DNA of 64,000 nt, from NCBI RefSeq assembly GCF_932526225.1, contig NC_064047.1, forward strand, positions 3,843,501-3,907,500, written 5' to 3'. Shown here piece after piece: positions 44,830 to 58,400 of this stretch (its first letter is position 1; every line of letters begins with the position of its first letter). A program made the position numbers and the translations under genes. The notes beneath the pieces were generated by a model. That model had not been told where the DNA came from. It was given only the letters and a program-made list of their open reading frames with translations, and searched no databases. Source of the DNA: Nematostella vectensis. Its lineage: Eukaryota > Cnidaria > Anthozoa > Actiniaria > Edwardsiidae.

Positions 44830-47753
44830 TTACATTAGTAAGACATTGTTTTCTTTAACCAAAGAAACACTGTCTGTTGGCGACGTAGGTTTCACCATAT
44901 GTTGTCCACTTTTCAATTCATCTTCTAGTGTTTTAGTGGTATTGTTGTTTTTATCTTCCTCACTTTCATTCTTCTTCTCAGAACTCAGAGTACCAACAAC
45001 ACTTTCTAAGATAAGTGGACATTTTCTTATCATGTGTTCGATCGAACCACATTTATGACAAATTCTGCTCGTTCGCCTTTCGTATGGACAATTTCTCACT
45101 CGATGACCGCTATTGTTGCAGTTGAAACAAAGCGAAGTGTATTTTCGTGCGCCTTTTTTTACTCGGTTCTTACGCGATGCGCCCTTGACATTCCCGCCAC
45201 CTGGTGACGTCACGCAGATAGCAACCTTGCCTTTGTCGCTATTGGAGATGGTGAGCTGCACGTGCTCGCCTTCCTCCAGACTGCGGTAACCGCTGGCCTT
45301 GATTGCGCTCTGCAGAAAAGCAAATAAGAGGAATTTACAAAGGAAATCTTCTGGCCTAAAAATAAAAATAAATAGCAAATCAAGACTACCACAAAACGGG
45401 TTCAAACAACACCAAAGAAGATCAAATGACGTCGCTTAAAATGGCTTGTCCATGTTCTCAGAATTGAACAAGAACGAATCCCCCAACATTAGCAAGATGG
45501 ACCCCAATTATTGGGAAACCAGGACGGCCAAAGCAAACCTGGAGAAGAACTGTAGAGGTAGGATTACGGGATATGAGTCGCCCTATGACAGGTAATCCGG
45601 AATCCATGCTACTGGAATCCGGAATCCACACACTAGGGTCCGGAATCCAAGACTTAAGCTGGAATCCGGAATACAAGAATCCTGGAAAACGAAAATGGAA
45701 TCCGGAATCCACGGGGAAAAAAAAAACACATGAAATCCGGAATCCACACACTAGGATCCGGAATCCAGAACCCTATTGGAGAACCTGACATGGAGCGAAA
45801 TGAGGCTAACCTGGGGCGAGGCAAGAAAGGTTGCGAAAGACCGCAAAGAATGGCGTCACCGTGTCGCGGCCCTGTTTCCCACCAGGAAAGTAAGAAAGGT
45901 ACATAGGAAATCAGCATTTTTCGATATTTTGGTCTTGGGTTTGTAACTTGAACATATCATCGCGACTCATTTCGCGAGGCATGTCAACGCGCATTTCAAT
46001 ATGGCGTCTTGAAAATTACCCAGAAGACCCTTTGGACGAGGTTGTTTCCGCGATTTTCGCTTGGTGTGTATTGCGCATGCGCTGCATTTTGCCCAATGCC
46101 GAAAGCTGTGCTGTTAAAATATTTTGTGTCTTGCGTGATGGGCCACATTCACTTTATTGGCTTCACATTATCAGCCCTACACAGCCATGGGATTATGGTA
46201 AGCTTTCCAAGGGGATAATCTGACCAAATTGGACGAAATTCCCACATAGATAAACGCAAAGCCCCGGGAGTCAGAAAAACATAAGTAAACGTCTGACTGA
46301 GATGAACACGCTTTTGGTGCTAAAATGACATCGCCTGAGATATAATCAAGAGACCATAAATATTAATGCTCTAGCATTTTTACTTAATGACAAACGAAGA
46401 AATCCAATTCTGCAGTCGCTTTGCGTTTCATGCTAAAATAACTTTGCGTTTCATACTAAAATAATTTAAAAAATATATATAAATAATCAAAATATAAAAC
46501 ATACCAGTACTTAAAAAACACAAAAATGTTGTTTTATCGTAAGACAACTCTTAAAGACGATTATGATTCTAAGATTTCAGGAATTATATGGGGAATTTAT
46601 TCGTAAAACTAAAGATTAAAAAAGGAGCACTTTGTATGTGAATGATACGAGCATTCTTAGGCGTAAGGACGGTAAATAATATATTCAAGTAGCTCTTAAT
46701 TTTATATTATAGAAGGGGCGTTAAAGCATCACCCAATCTACAAGATATTCGCGCAGTAATTATACCTCTCTCTGTGTCTTCACACGCGTTAAGACAAATT
46801 AAGCTAAGCCAATATTTAAAGAAATGTTCTTTAAAATAATTGTTTTGTTGCCCTGACAAACAGCATTTAACATGCAAATTGTTAAGTGTCAATTTCGCGA
46901 TATGGCGCGAAAGACACGGCGCAGCTGTTGTATTGTGAAAAAATAAGTAAAAGTCAAAAATACTTGATACAATAGTTAAATAATGAAATAACTTAAAAAT
47001 TTCAAGCACGTTTCTAAAGATTCAAAATAACGGGTGGTCTCTCGTTACGTTTTCAAAGGTTTTGTTTATGTTTTGAGATTACTGTATTATATTCATGAGG
47101 TCAAAACAAGTCAGGAAAAATTCCATCCGATATTTTGGAGTTTTGCATAAAACACAAGATGGCCTGTTATACTTACTGTTTTTAAAACGGATTAGAATTA
47201 TTTTTACATACTTGATGAACGAAAACATCTTCACCGCCATCATCCCTTGTTATGAACCCAAACCCTTTGATAAGGTTGAACCATTTGACCGAACCAGTGC
47301 ACGTTATTGTGTCTTTTCCGCCAACTTCTGTCGTCACCTCTGTAAAATAAAAACGCCATATGAAGACAAGTTTATCGACAAACGTTTTATTTTAATGTTT
47401 GTTTTTTTGCACAGACAATGGTATGTACCGAAAGCTGAAGATTTAAATGAAATTATGCTTTTCTATTCGATTAAATGGAATACAAGTAGTGACCGTTAAA
47501 TGAAAAATAAAAGACAAGGATTGTATATGTAATTTTTGACCTTTCAATAGGTCTGTACAAAGAAATACTGAATAAAATATTAAATCGTCGTACAATGTTC
47601 CGCACAAGCATACAAACTAGAGTCGTGGACAATTGAATAGGCAAAATGCAATATAATTTACTCAAAAGAAAAGATGACATTTGCTCTGAGGGGCCTATCT
47701 ATTGAAGTAAACGAGAGTTAGAGGCGAAAGCGCCTAAAATACATACCGCTCAT
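44830..47753 (-). CDS. LIN28: LIN28 RNA-binding protein
   Basis: Exons on the minus strand: 47747-47753, 47212-47339 and 44830-45309. They total 615 nt, 204 residues, with consistent phases; the first exon codes only Met-Ser plus one base. A cold-shock domain is split between exons 2 and 3: [29 protein letters not shown], then [20 protein letters not shown] and VTSPGG. A basic linker ([15 protein letters not shown]) leads to two CCHC zinc knuckles, [14 protein letters not shown] and [14 protein letters not shown], both C-x2-C-x4-H-x4-C. This domain order is unique to LIN28. The C-terminal 60 residues are acidic, then Ser/Thr-rich. In bilaterians LIN28 blocks let-7 maturation and binds mRNAs. 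The tiny first exon makes the start inferred but well placed. Confidence 0.94.
45310..47211. other. Second intron of LIN28
   Basis: No exon is seen. A GGAATCC-rich tandem array lies at 45593-45775. The rest is AT-rich; open frames here lack recognisable domains. Confidence 0.6.
45593..45775. repeat. GGAATCC-rich minisatellite
   Basis: The word GGAATCC, often as ATCCGGAATCC, recurs about a dozen times with spacers such as ACACACTAGG and ACTGGAATCC. The longest direct duplication is GGAATCCACACACTAGG. Confidence 0.8.
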
Positions 47754-49034
47754 TTGTTAATTTTACGATTCCTTGAGCAGTTCCGAATCTTCGTGCGACC
47801 AAATAAAGCAGAAGTAATAAGATAGCTCAACTACGCTGTGATTTCAATTTGTAAGACAGGCATTTACGGTGACGAGTTCGACCAAAACACTCAGCTGTTT
47901 CCTAAATTAAGCTCGCGTCCCCCACCGCTTTAAAATCAAGATTTCGGCTCTATGTTACCGCCAATAAAAGCATCCAATGAAACACGACCCTCTAGATATG
48001 CATCTGATTGAAGGAAGGCATCTAAATAACTCGCAAACAAAAGGGATTTATCCAATGTGTCAAATAGAAAGCATACACAGAAATTTACGCGTGCGCCATT
48101 TAATTTTTTTCTATAATCTAATCTCGCTAGAAATCCAACCGGTCGAGTTGTGGTTAAAAATGTCCCTTGGTCCTTGAGTATATTTCTTACAAAAACAGAT
48201 TATAATCAAATTCGATCTTTGAAGGGTTGTTTATTTTAAGCACAAAGCCACTGAGAGGGTCCAAAGTAATCGAATTTTAAATAATTTAAAATCACTTTCA
48301 ATAACAAGGGAACCTAACTTATAATAGGGAAACCCATTATGGAAACTTCAAAATCTGCGTCTACCAAAAGAGATTTTTCTACAAAGAATTCCGAATTGGA
48401 TTGCGCATACAATAGTAACTATGTAATTGACCCCTTAAAAAAAAAAACAAATATTTGAGAAAGAACAAAGCATTTTGCGAATCAAAGTTTACAAACTGTC
48501 ATCAAAGCATTTTTCTTTCTTCTTATTATTGCGGAAACTTTATTTCACAACCAAATACTTAGAAAATTTACTTTTTCCGCCACTCGCTTGGACATTTTCA
48601 GTACTAATCCCCGATATTATAGTGATTATAATATTGTATGCCCAATTGCTGCAAAACCCTTAATTCCATGAGTTCTTTTGGTGCAAAAAGTCTTAATAAG
48701 ATAAAATTGTCTTAATCAGTTTAATTTAGATAACGGAGATCTTGCTGTGGTATATTTTTCTTCATAAAAATTGAAAGATTTGATATCAAAGTTTGCTTTA
48801 TAGTACAAGAAAATACGAATTTCTACACGAGTTATAGAATCTAGTAGCTTTTTTACAAAGTAAAAAGAGGAGGAATACATTCTGGGATACTGTCATAGTC
48901 CTGGGATCAGGAGGTGTGGTGCTTCGATTCGCCCTACCTGGCTACCCTTGAATCTAGGTGCGGCTCCACATATTCACACCTACTAACGTAAACAGGTCAA
49001 AAGTTTATAGTACGTTAAGTAGAAGCTGTACGTC
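47754..49034. other. LIN28 upstream region
   Basis: AT-rich sequence with no recognisable gene. Non-coding LIN28 exons or promoter elements may lie here but cannot be placed. Confidence 0.4.
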
Positions 49035-49330
49035 CAGGCCCCCGTACCCAGGACTTTTTTTTGGGGGGGGGGTGCGAAATCCGAAAAAGTGGACCTAATG
49101 TTATCCGGGTGGGAATGGATTTCTCCGATAAAAATCTGACCATGCCTTTGCAGTGTCTCCACGGGACGTTTTTTGTCTGATTTGGCTACATACCGGAGTG
49201 ATCTAGCAGATGCCTTATATAGTTTTGTCTACAAATAGCACGTCTATTGAGAACGGAAAGTGGACCTTTGGCCGTTGTGTGTGTGTGTGGGGGGGTGGGG
49301 GGTGCGTTCGCACCCCCTGTACCCCTCCCC
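49035..49330. repeat. Dispersed repeat, copy 2
   Basis: Homologous to 34200-34460. Both contain CCGAAAAAGTGGA, a TCTCCACGG(A/G)ACGTT segment, GATTTGGCTACATACC and GAGTGATCTAGC. A GT-rich run and poly-G lie at 49276-49301. Confidence 0.75.
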
Positions 49331-49874
49331 CTCCCTGGGTAAGGGCCTGATTTCTTCATTCTTTTTACGACAAAGCTTAGTGTTTTATTTCGCGTTAAAT
49401 TTTTTCCCGGATACGCGCTCCGTTTGTTGAACTAACTTATACTATATGGACTATCCAGGGCCGTAGCATTGGGTGGGGCACTACGGGCACGTGATCGCCC
49501 CCCTCAAATATTAAAAAAAGGACCAGTAGGGGAGTGGCTGTGCCCCTTATATTCTCTTAATATGTATGTATTGTGTTCCTCCAATATTTCAAAGCCTGCT
49601 ACGGCACTGCTATACGATATGTGAAATAAAAAAAACTGATGCTATCTGTCAGGGAAGTATTTTGTGTGTTTGTAGCGAGCAAGGCAAAGTGAAAAGTCAG
49701 CGACAATGGTATACGTTAGGAAACAAATAAGGAATAAAGATTAAAAGGCACTTTGAAGTCTATTTTCGAGTTCATATGTGCAACGTTCACAAGAGTTAGA
49801 CTTGTTGATTGGCATTCGGCTGTTACGTGAACTAGTAGCTCTCGCTCCGATCATTTGGTTAGCAGTCTTCACAA

Positions 49875-50046
49875 ACCATCACCACACAATTATCAGCAAC
49901 AGCATCATCATCATCATCATCATCACTATCATCATCTTCACCAACATCATATCATCATCATCACCACCACCACCATCATCATCATCATCCCATCATCTAA
50001 CATCGTCGCCAAAATCAACACTATCATCATCATCATCACCACCACC

Positions 50047-50077
<31 letters not shown>

Positions 50078-50887
50078 CTATCATCATCTTCACCAACATC
50101 ATATCATCATCATCATCATCCCATCATCTAACATCGTCGCCAAAATCAACACTATCATAATCATCATCACCACCATCACCATCATCATCATCATCATCAT
50201 CACTATCATCATTTTCACCATCATCATCAGCATCATCATCATCATCATCATCACTATCATCATCATCATCATCTTCACCATCATCATCATCATCATCACC
50301 ACCATCATCATCATCATCATCACCACCACCATCATCATCATCACCACCATCACTCTCATCATCTTCACCATCATCATCGGCATCATCAGAGTCAACATAA
50401 TAACATAATGATCACCAGCATTGTCAGCAACATTATCTACATCACCAAAGACATTCTATACAGCCACCATAGAACCCGCGCCCGATACACTGACAAATTT
50501 ATGCACGACTTTTTTTCAGAATATTGGACTAGTTAGCTAGTCTGCCCGCAATATTAGAAATCCACATCACCATCATCAACGCCGCCATCACTACCATCAC
50601 AAACATCATCCTAACACAAACATTATCATAACATCACCACCACCGTCACAAGCATCATAACATCAACATCATTATCAACATCATAAATCATCATAAAATC
50701 GCCACTACCACCATCATTACAAACATCATAACAACACCAACCATCCTCATTACCACCATCACAAATCATCATAAAATCGCCACCAACACCACCATTACAA
50801 ACATTACCATAACATCAACACCAGCACAAACATCATCATAACAACACCAACCATCATCAACATCACAAATCATTATAACATCACTAC

Positions 50888-50922
<35 letters not shown>

Positions 50923-51085
50923 CCACCATCACAAATCATCATAGAATCACTACCATCATCATCATCACAACCACAAATAATCATAACATCACTACCATCA
51001 TCATCATCATCACCACCACCATCACAAATCATCATAGAATCACTACAATCATCATCATCACCACCACAAATATCATTGTAAAATC
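49875..51085. repeat. CAT/CAC trinucleotide microsatellite tract
   Basis: About 1.2 kb of CAT, CAC and CAA triplets includes larger duplicated blocks such as CATCTAACATCGTCGCCAAA (at about 49995 and 50125) and ACAAATCATCATA. The low-complexity peptides it encodes (poly-Ser/His/Ile or poly-Met/Asp) are not evidence of genes. Confidence 0.92.
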
Positions 51086-51762
51086 ATCGTCGCTCAACAC
51101 CACTTTATATCCAGTAGGCTCGGTACTGAGGTATCAGAATTACACAATTTTCATATTTTATTCAAGAAGATATTCATGCTAGAAAAATACCGTGCATTTG
51201 TTATGTACATATTAAAAACTATAATACAGCTTAACATCTATACATACCTCTCGCTTCCTCACTATATTCGCAAGCGGGAATCATTGGAACAAAACTGGAT
51301 AAATATTTACACACCCGGCCTGCAGGAAAATAAAGTACGACTACCTCGATCAAAACGTGACCAATAAAATACAAACATCCAGTAATGTCCGTGTGATTAA
51401 AAAAATACTACCGTCCATACGCGTTTATACCGCTAGTACGAGATACGATCCTAGTTGAGGTAAACGTTTATAAACATCTCATAAATAACATGCAAATATT
51501 CTGATGGGACGACATTGTATTTGTGAACTTGAGTTGAAGAATATGTGATCAGCGTAATGGCCCGGACGGCATATTGCTGTTTTTTGTGGACATTTTCATA
51601 CCATTTACTATGCAGGTTTAAACCTAACGAGTTTTGTCAGCAAAAGTTGGTAAAAATTGCTACGAATATTATAGTAAAACAATGTACGACAACTAGAAAA
51701 AGTTATACTAGCGCGCCTGGCTGGTGCCAGGCGCTGCTGCTGCCTGCAGTAATACCAAACAC

Positions 51763-52404
51763 TACATGACGGGAAAACATGACGTGACGGAAAAACATGA
51801 CGTGACGGAAAAACATGACGTGACGGAAAAACATGACGTGACGGAAAAACATGACGTGACGGGAAAACATGACGTGACGGAAAAACATGACGTGACGGAA
51901 AAACATGACGTGACGGAAAAACATGACGTGACGGAAAAACATGACGTGACGGAAAAATATGACGTGACGGAAAAACATGACGTGACGGAAAAACATGACG
52001 TGACGGAAAAACATGACGTGACGGAAAAACATGACATGACCGAAAAACATGACGTGACGCTTCAAATAAGCCCATTTCATATCGAATAAGGCGGAGAATT
52101 TCTCTGAGTACTTAGTAACTTATAGTAAGCAAAATATCAAGTGCGACGTTTTTTTAAATTGATGCCACTTTTTTGTAAAGTGTCATTGAAATTTGAGCTT
52201 TTCGTCCCTGAACTGATACACAGGGCAATGATGATCAAGAAAAAAATATCTTAAAATTCCAAAATCTGGCTATGTGCACTTCGGCCTCACGTTATTTGTG
52301 TTTTAAGATCAGTCCGTAATACAAGGAACCTATAGCCATTGTAAGAAATTGTGTTTTCTCTCTCTATCTGGAATTGCGCGTTTTCCAGGTTTTTCCGTCA
52401 TGTC
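51763..52404. mobile_element. Mutator-type MITE with its left terminal repeat expanded in tandem
   Basis: Flanking direct repeats are ACCAAACAC (51754-51762) and ACCAAGCAC (52405-52413). The left end TACATGACGGGAAAAC and the right end GTTTTTCCGTCATGTC are inverted repeats. From 51765 to about 52058 an 18-bp unit, CATGACGTGACGGAAAAA, is repeated about 16 times, with few variants. From 52059 the sequence matches the compact copy at 60195-60575. It lies 88 bp beyond the Rab-like gene's stop codon. Confidence 0.85.
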
Positions 52405-52492
52405 ACCAAGCACAGCATTACGTACACATCGGGTTACTGGGAGCGACAACAATCTGGCACCCAGGACTACTCAGTAGTTGTTCTGGCAACGG

Positions 52493-55400
52493 TTACCATA
52501 GCATTGCCGCCTTAATTTTCTTGTAATCGTTCTCTACTGCTGTCATGGACTCCATGGCGGTTGCTATAGCTTCGCGGATTCGGTTGCAATTGGCGTCGAT
52601 GTTTGCAAGTGCGGCGCGGGCGCGCCTCTGGGACATTCCGCTGGCCATTGCGCGGTCGAAAGCAGATACACGGAGCTTGTCGATTTTTTGCTGAGTTTCC
52701 TTGAGCCTGTTGTGGGCCACAGGACAGTTAGACAAGACCTTCTTTGATGACTGGCAAAGCTGAAAGGGGAATATAAAGGATGAGATATTTAAAGATGGGC
52801 GTGGTCAAAAACAAATTGGATATGGGGTATGACTAGCGGTGGACCAAGAAGGACCGCTCCATTTTGGGCTAAAAGTTCTAGAACGATCTATTGGAGCCAA
52901 TTCCCCCCTCCCACTAAGCTCGTGGTAAATTTTAAGAAGTCCACGGCAGCCAAAAGCCAACATACCGATCATTTGTCCACTATCCAACATTTACCTCCTG
53001 CTATATTTTATTGTATTGGTGTTCTGCTAGGCTGCTAGCTGGCTCTGGTTTATGGGGGCAGAACGCATTAAGTGCAAGCCTACCCAGTGTACCTCGTGCC
53101 GTTGTGTGAAGTATTTCTAATGTTCAATGGATTATAAAAATTTTCTGAATTATCCAAAATAGATGGCAAACTAGTATTCTCTCTTATAATAAGTAATGCT
53201 GGATCTGCAAATAGAAATGTTGATAACATACCTCATTGTGGAACGTCTTGAGTACTCTACTGACCGGGCCTGGGACATCCTTAACCTCATCCTCCTTGAT
53301 TAAGAGCTTTATGTACCCTCCATCATCATGAGCCTGCAGAAAACTAGCAGTCAACCAAATGATAGTAGGCACAGATGTTATGTGAAAATAAAGCTAAAGA
53401 CCCTGAACAAGCTAGGTCACCATCCTACCCTTATGTACCTGTACCCTTTGCCGAAACCCCTATTACCTCTTCCCTATCCTACCCCTACCACCTGTACTGC
53501 CCCTACTCCTACCCTAGCCTTACCCTCACTCACTTTGTCCACGCTCCCTCTACCCCTATTCTATCCCCAATACCTGTACCCCTTCCCCTACCTCCACTCC
53601 CTCTACTCCTGCCCTACCCCTAGTTCCTGTACCCCTGTCCTACCCCTAGTACCTGTTCCCCTATCCTACCCTTACTACCTGTACCCCTGTCCTACCCTTA
53701 CTACCTGTACCCCTGTCCTACCCTTACTACCTGTACCCCTGTCCTACCCTTACTACCTGTACCCCTGTCCTACCCTTACTACCTGTACCCCTATCCTACC
53801 CTTACTACCTGTACCCCTGTCCTACCCTTACTACCTGTACCCCTGTCCTACCCTTACTACCTGTACCCCTGTCCTACCCCTACTACCTGTACCCCTGTCC
53901 TACCCCTACTACCTGTACCCCTATCCTACCCTTACTACCTGTACCCCTGTCCTACCCTTACTACCTGTACCCCTGTCCTACCCCTAGTACCTGTACCCCT
54001 GTCCTACCCCTACTACCTGTACCCCTATCCTACCCTTACTACCTATACCCCTGTCCTACCCCTACTACCTATACCCCTATCCTACCCCTACTACCTATAC
54101 CCCTGTCCTACCCTTACTACCTGTACCCCTGTCCTACCCCTACTACCTGTACCCCTATCCTACCCTTACTACCTGTACCCCTGTCCTACCCTTACTACCT
54201 ATACCCCTGTCCTACCCCTACTACCTGTACCCCTGTCCTACCCTTACTACCTGTACCCCTGTCCTACCCTTACTACCTGTACCCCTGTCCTACCCCTACT
54301 ACCTGTACCCCTATCCTACCCTTACTACCTGTACCCCTGTCCTACCCTTACTACCTGTACCCCTGTCCTACCCCTACTACCTATACCCCTGTCCTACCCT
54401 TACTACCTGTACCCCTGTCCTACCCTTACTACCTATACCCCTGTCCTACCCTTACTACCTTTACCCCTGTCCTACCCCTACTACCTGTACCCCTATCCTA
54501 CCCCTACTACCTGTACCCCTGTCCTACCCTTACTACCTGTACCCCTGTCCTACCCTTACTACCTATACCCCTGTCCTACCCCTACTACCTGTACCCCTGT
54601 CCTACCCTTACTACCTGTACCCCTATCCTACCCCTACTACCTGTACCCCTATCCTACCCCTACTACCTGTACCCCTGTCCTACCCTTACTACCTTTACCC
54701 CTGTCCTACCCCTACTACCTTTACCCCTGTCCTACCCCTACTACCTGTACCCCTGTCCTACCCTTACTACCTGTACCCCTATCCTACCCCTACTACCTGT
54801 ACCCCTATCCTACCCCTACTACCTGTACCCCTATCCTACCCTTACTACCTGTACCCCTGTCCTACCCTTACTACCTGTACCCCTGTCCTACCCCTAGTTC
54901 CTGTACCCCTGTCCTACCCTTACTACATGTACCCCTGTCCTACCCCTACTACCTGTACCCCTGTCCTACCCCTACTACCTGTACCCCTGTCCTACCCCTA
55001 CTACCTGTACCCCTATCCTACCCCTATCCTACCCCTACTACCTGTACCCCTGTCCTACCCCTAGTTCCTGTACCCCTATCCTACCCCTACTACCTGTACC
55101 ACTGTCCTACCCCTAGTTCCTGTACCCCTGTCCTACCCCTACTACCTGTACCCCTATCCTACCCTTACTACCTATACCCCTGTCCTACCCCTAGTACCTG
55201 TACCCCTATCCTACCCCTACTACCTGTACCCCTATCCTACCCCTACTACCTGTACCCCTATCCTACCCTTACTACCTGTACCCCTGTCCTACCCTTACTA
55301 CCTGTACCCCTGTCCTACCCCTAGTTCCTGTACCCCTGTCCTACCCCTACTACCTGTACCCCTATCCTACCCTTACTACCTGTACCCCTGTCCTACCCTT

Positions 55401-58400
55401 ACTACCTGTACCCCTATCCTACCCTTACTACCTATACCCCTGTCCTACCCCTAGTTCCTGTACCCCTGTCCTACCCTTACTACATGTACCCCTGTCCTAC
55501 CCTTACTACATGTACCCCTGTCCTACCCCTACTACCTGTACCCCTGTCCTACCCCTACTACCTGTACCCCTGTCCTACCCCTACTACCTGTACCCCTATC
55601 CTACCCTTACTACCTGTACCCCTGTCCTACCCTTACTACCTGTACCCCTATCCTACCCTTACTACCTATACCCCTGTCCTACCCCTAGTACCTGTACCCC
55701 TATCCTACCCCTACTACCTGTACCCCTATCCTACCCTTACTACCTGTACCCCTGTCCTACCCTTACTACCTGTACCCCTGTCCTACCCCTACTACCTGTA
55801 CCACTATCCTACCCTTACTACCTATACCCCTGTCCTACCCCTAGTACCTGTACCCCTATCCTACCCCTACTACCTGTACCCCTATCCTACCCCTACTACC
55901 TGTACCCCTATCCTACCCTTACTACCTGTACCCCTGTCCTACCCCTAGTTCCTGTACCCCTGTCCTACCCTTACTACATGTACCCCTGTCCTACCCCTAC
56001 TACCTGTACCCCTGTCCTACCCCTACTACCTGTACCCCTGTCCTACCCCTACTACCTGTACCCCTATCCTACCCCTACTACCTGTACCCCTGTCCTACCC
56101 CTAGTTCCTGTACCCCTATCCTACCCCTACTACCTGTACCACTGTCCTACCCCTAGTTCCTGTACCCCTGTCCTACCCCTACTACCTGTACCCCTATCCT
56201 ACCCCTACTACCTGTACCCCTATCCTACCCCTACTACCTGTACCCCTGTCCTACCCTTACTACCTGTACCCCTGTCCTACCCTTACTACCTTTACCCCTG
56301 TCCTACCCCTAGTTCCTGTACCCCTATCCTACCCCTACTACCTGTACCACTGTCCTACCCTTACTACCTGTACCCCTGTCCTACCCCTACTACCTGTACC
56401 CCTGTCCTACCCTTACTACCTGTACCCCTGTCCTACCCCTACTACCTATACCCCTGTCCTACCCTTACTACCTGTACCCCTGTCCTACCCTTACTACCTG
56501 TACCCCTGTCCTACCCCTACTACCTGTACCCCTATCCTACCCCTACTACCTATACCCCTGTCCTACCCCTACTACCTGTACCCCTGTCCTACCCCTACTA
56601 CCTGTACCCCTATCCTACCCCTACTACCTGTACCCCTGTCCTACCCCTAGTTCCTGTACCCCTATCCTACCCCTACTACCTGTACCCCTGTCCTACCCCT
56701 ACTACCTGTACCCCTATCCTACCCCTACTACCTGTACCCCTGTCCTACCCCTAGTTCCTGTACCCCTATCCTACCCCTACTACCTGTACCACTGTCCTAC
56801 CCCTAGTTCCTGTACCCCTGTCCTACCCTTACTACATGTACCCCTGTCCTACCCTTACTACCTGTACCCCTGTCCTACCCTTACTACCTGTACCCCTGTC
56901 CTACCCTTACTACCTGTACCCCTGTCCTACCCTTACTACCTGTACCCCTGTCCTACCCCTACTACCTGTACCCCTGTCCTACCCTTACTACCTATACCCC
57001 TGTCCTACCCCTAGTTCCTGTACCCCTGTCCTACCCTTACTACATGTACCCCTGTCCTACCACTACTACCTGTACCCCTGTCCTACCCTTACTACCTTTA
57101 CCCCTGTCCTACCCCTAGTTCCTGTACCCCTATCCTACCCCTACTACCTGTACCACTGTCCTACCCCTAGTTCCTGTACCCCTGTCCTACCCTTACTACC
57201 TTTACCCCTGTCCTACCCCTACTACCTATACCCCTGTCCTACCCTTACTACCTTTACCCCTGTCCTACCCCTACTACCTATACCCCTGTCCTACCCTTAC
57301 TACCTTTACCCCTGTCCTACCCCTACTACCTGTACCCCTGTCCTACCCCTACTACCTATACCCCTGTCCTACCCCTAGTTCCTGTACCCCTATCCTAACC
57401 CTACTACCTATACCCCTGTCCTACCCCTAGTTCCTGTACCCCTGTCCTACCCTTACTACATGTACCCCTGTCCTACCACTACTACCTGTACCCCTGTCCT
57501 ACCCTTACTACCTTTACCCCTGTCCTACCCCTAGTTCCTGTACCCCTATCCTACCCCTACTACCTGTACCACTGTCCTACCCCTAGTTCCTGTACCCCTG
57601 TCCTACCCTTACTACCTTTACCCCTGTCCTACCCCTACTACCTATACCCCTGTCCTACCCTTACTACCTTTACCCCTGTCCTACCCCTAGTTCCTGTACC
57701 CCTATCCTAACCCTACTACCTGTACCCCTGTCCTACCCCTAGTTCCTGTACCACTATCCTACCCTTACTACCTGTACCCCTGTCCTACCCCTAGTTCCTG
57801 TACCCCTGTCCTACCCTTACTACCTGTACCCCTGTCCTACCCCTAGTTCCTGTACCCCTGTCCTACCCTTACTACCTGTACCCCTGTCCTACCCCTAGTA
57901 CCTGTACCCCTATCCTACCCTTACTACCTGTACCCCTGTCCTACCCCTAGTTCCTGTACCCCTGTCCTACCCTTACTACCTGTACCCCTGTCCTACCCTT
58001 ACTACCTGTACCCCTGTCCTACCCTTACTACCTGTACCCCTGTCCTACCCTTACTACCTGTACCCCTATCCTACCCCTACTACCTGTACCCCTGTCCTAC
58101 CCCTAGTACCTGTACCCCTATCCTACCCTGACTACCTGTACCCCTATCCTACCCTTACTACCTGTACCCCTGTCCTACCCCTACTACCTGTACCCCTGTC
58201 CTACCCCTAGTTCCTGTACCCCTATCCTACCCCTACTACCTGTACCCCTGTCCTACCCTTACTACCTGTACCCCTGTCCTACCCTTACTACCTGTACCCC
58301 TGTCCTACCCTTACTACCTGTACCCCTATCCTACCCCTACTACCTGTACCCCTGTCCTACCCCTAGTTCCTGTACCCCTGTCCTACCCTTACTACCTGTA

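Noticed and set aside
45310-45405. N-terminal extension of the LIN28 last exon upstream of 45309
   Set aside because: The added residues are hydrophobic intron translation; the CTGCAG acceptor at 45310-45315 joins VHQ to [10 protein letters not shown] exactly as in other LIN28 proteins.
47095-47499. 134-codon plus-strand frame
   Set aside because: It overlaps LIN28 exon 2 on the opposite strand and shows no domain.
49778-51035. Poly-Ser/His and poly-Met/Asp frames
   Set aside because: They follow from the CAT-type microsatellite and have no non-repetitive domain.
51724-52089. Repetitive HDVTEK protein
   Set aside because: The frame is the 18-bp terminal-repeat expansion of a MITE; 18 is a multiple of three, so all frames stay open by chance.
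55510-56754. A 414-codon open frame rich in Pro, Tyr, Leu and Thr
   Set aside because: It is produced by the 26-bp minisatellite, which has no stop words in most phases. Similar frames at 53328, 55484 and 56836 have the same cause, and the array lies in an intron of a gene on the other strand.
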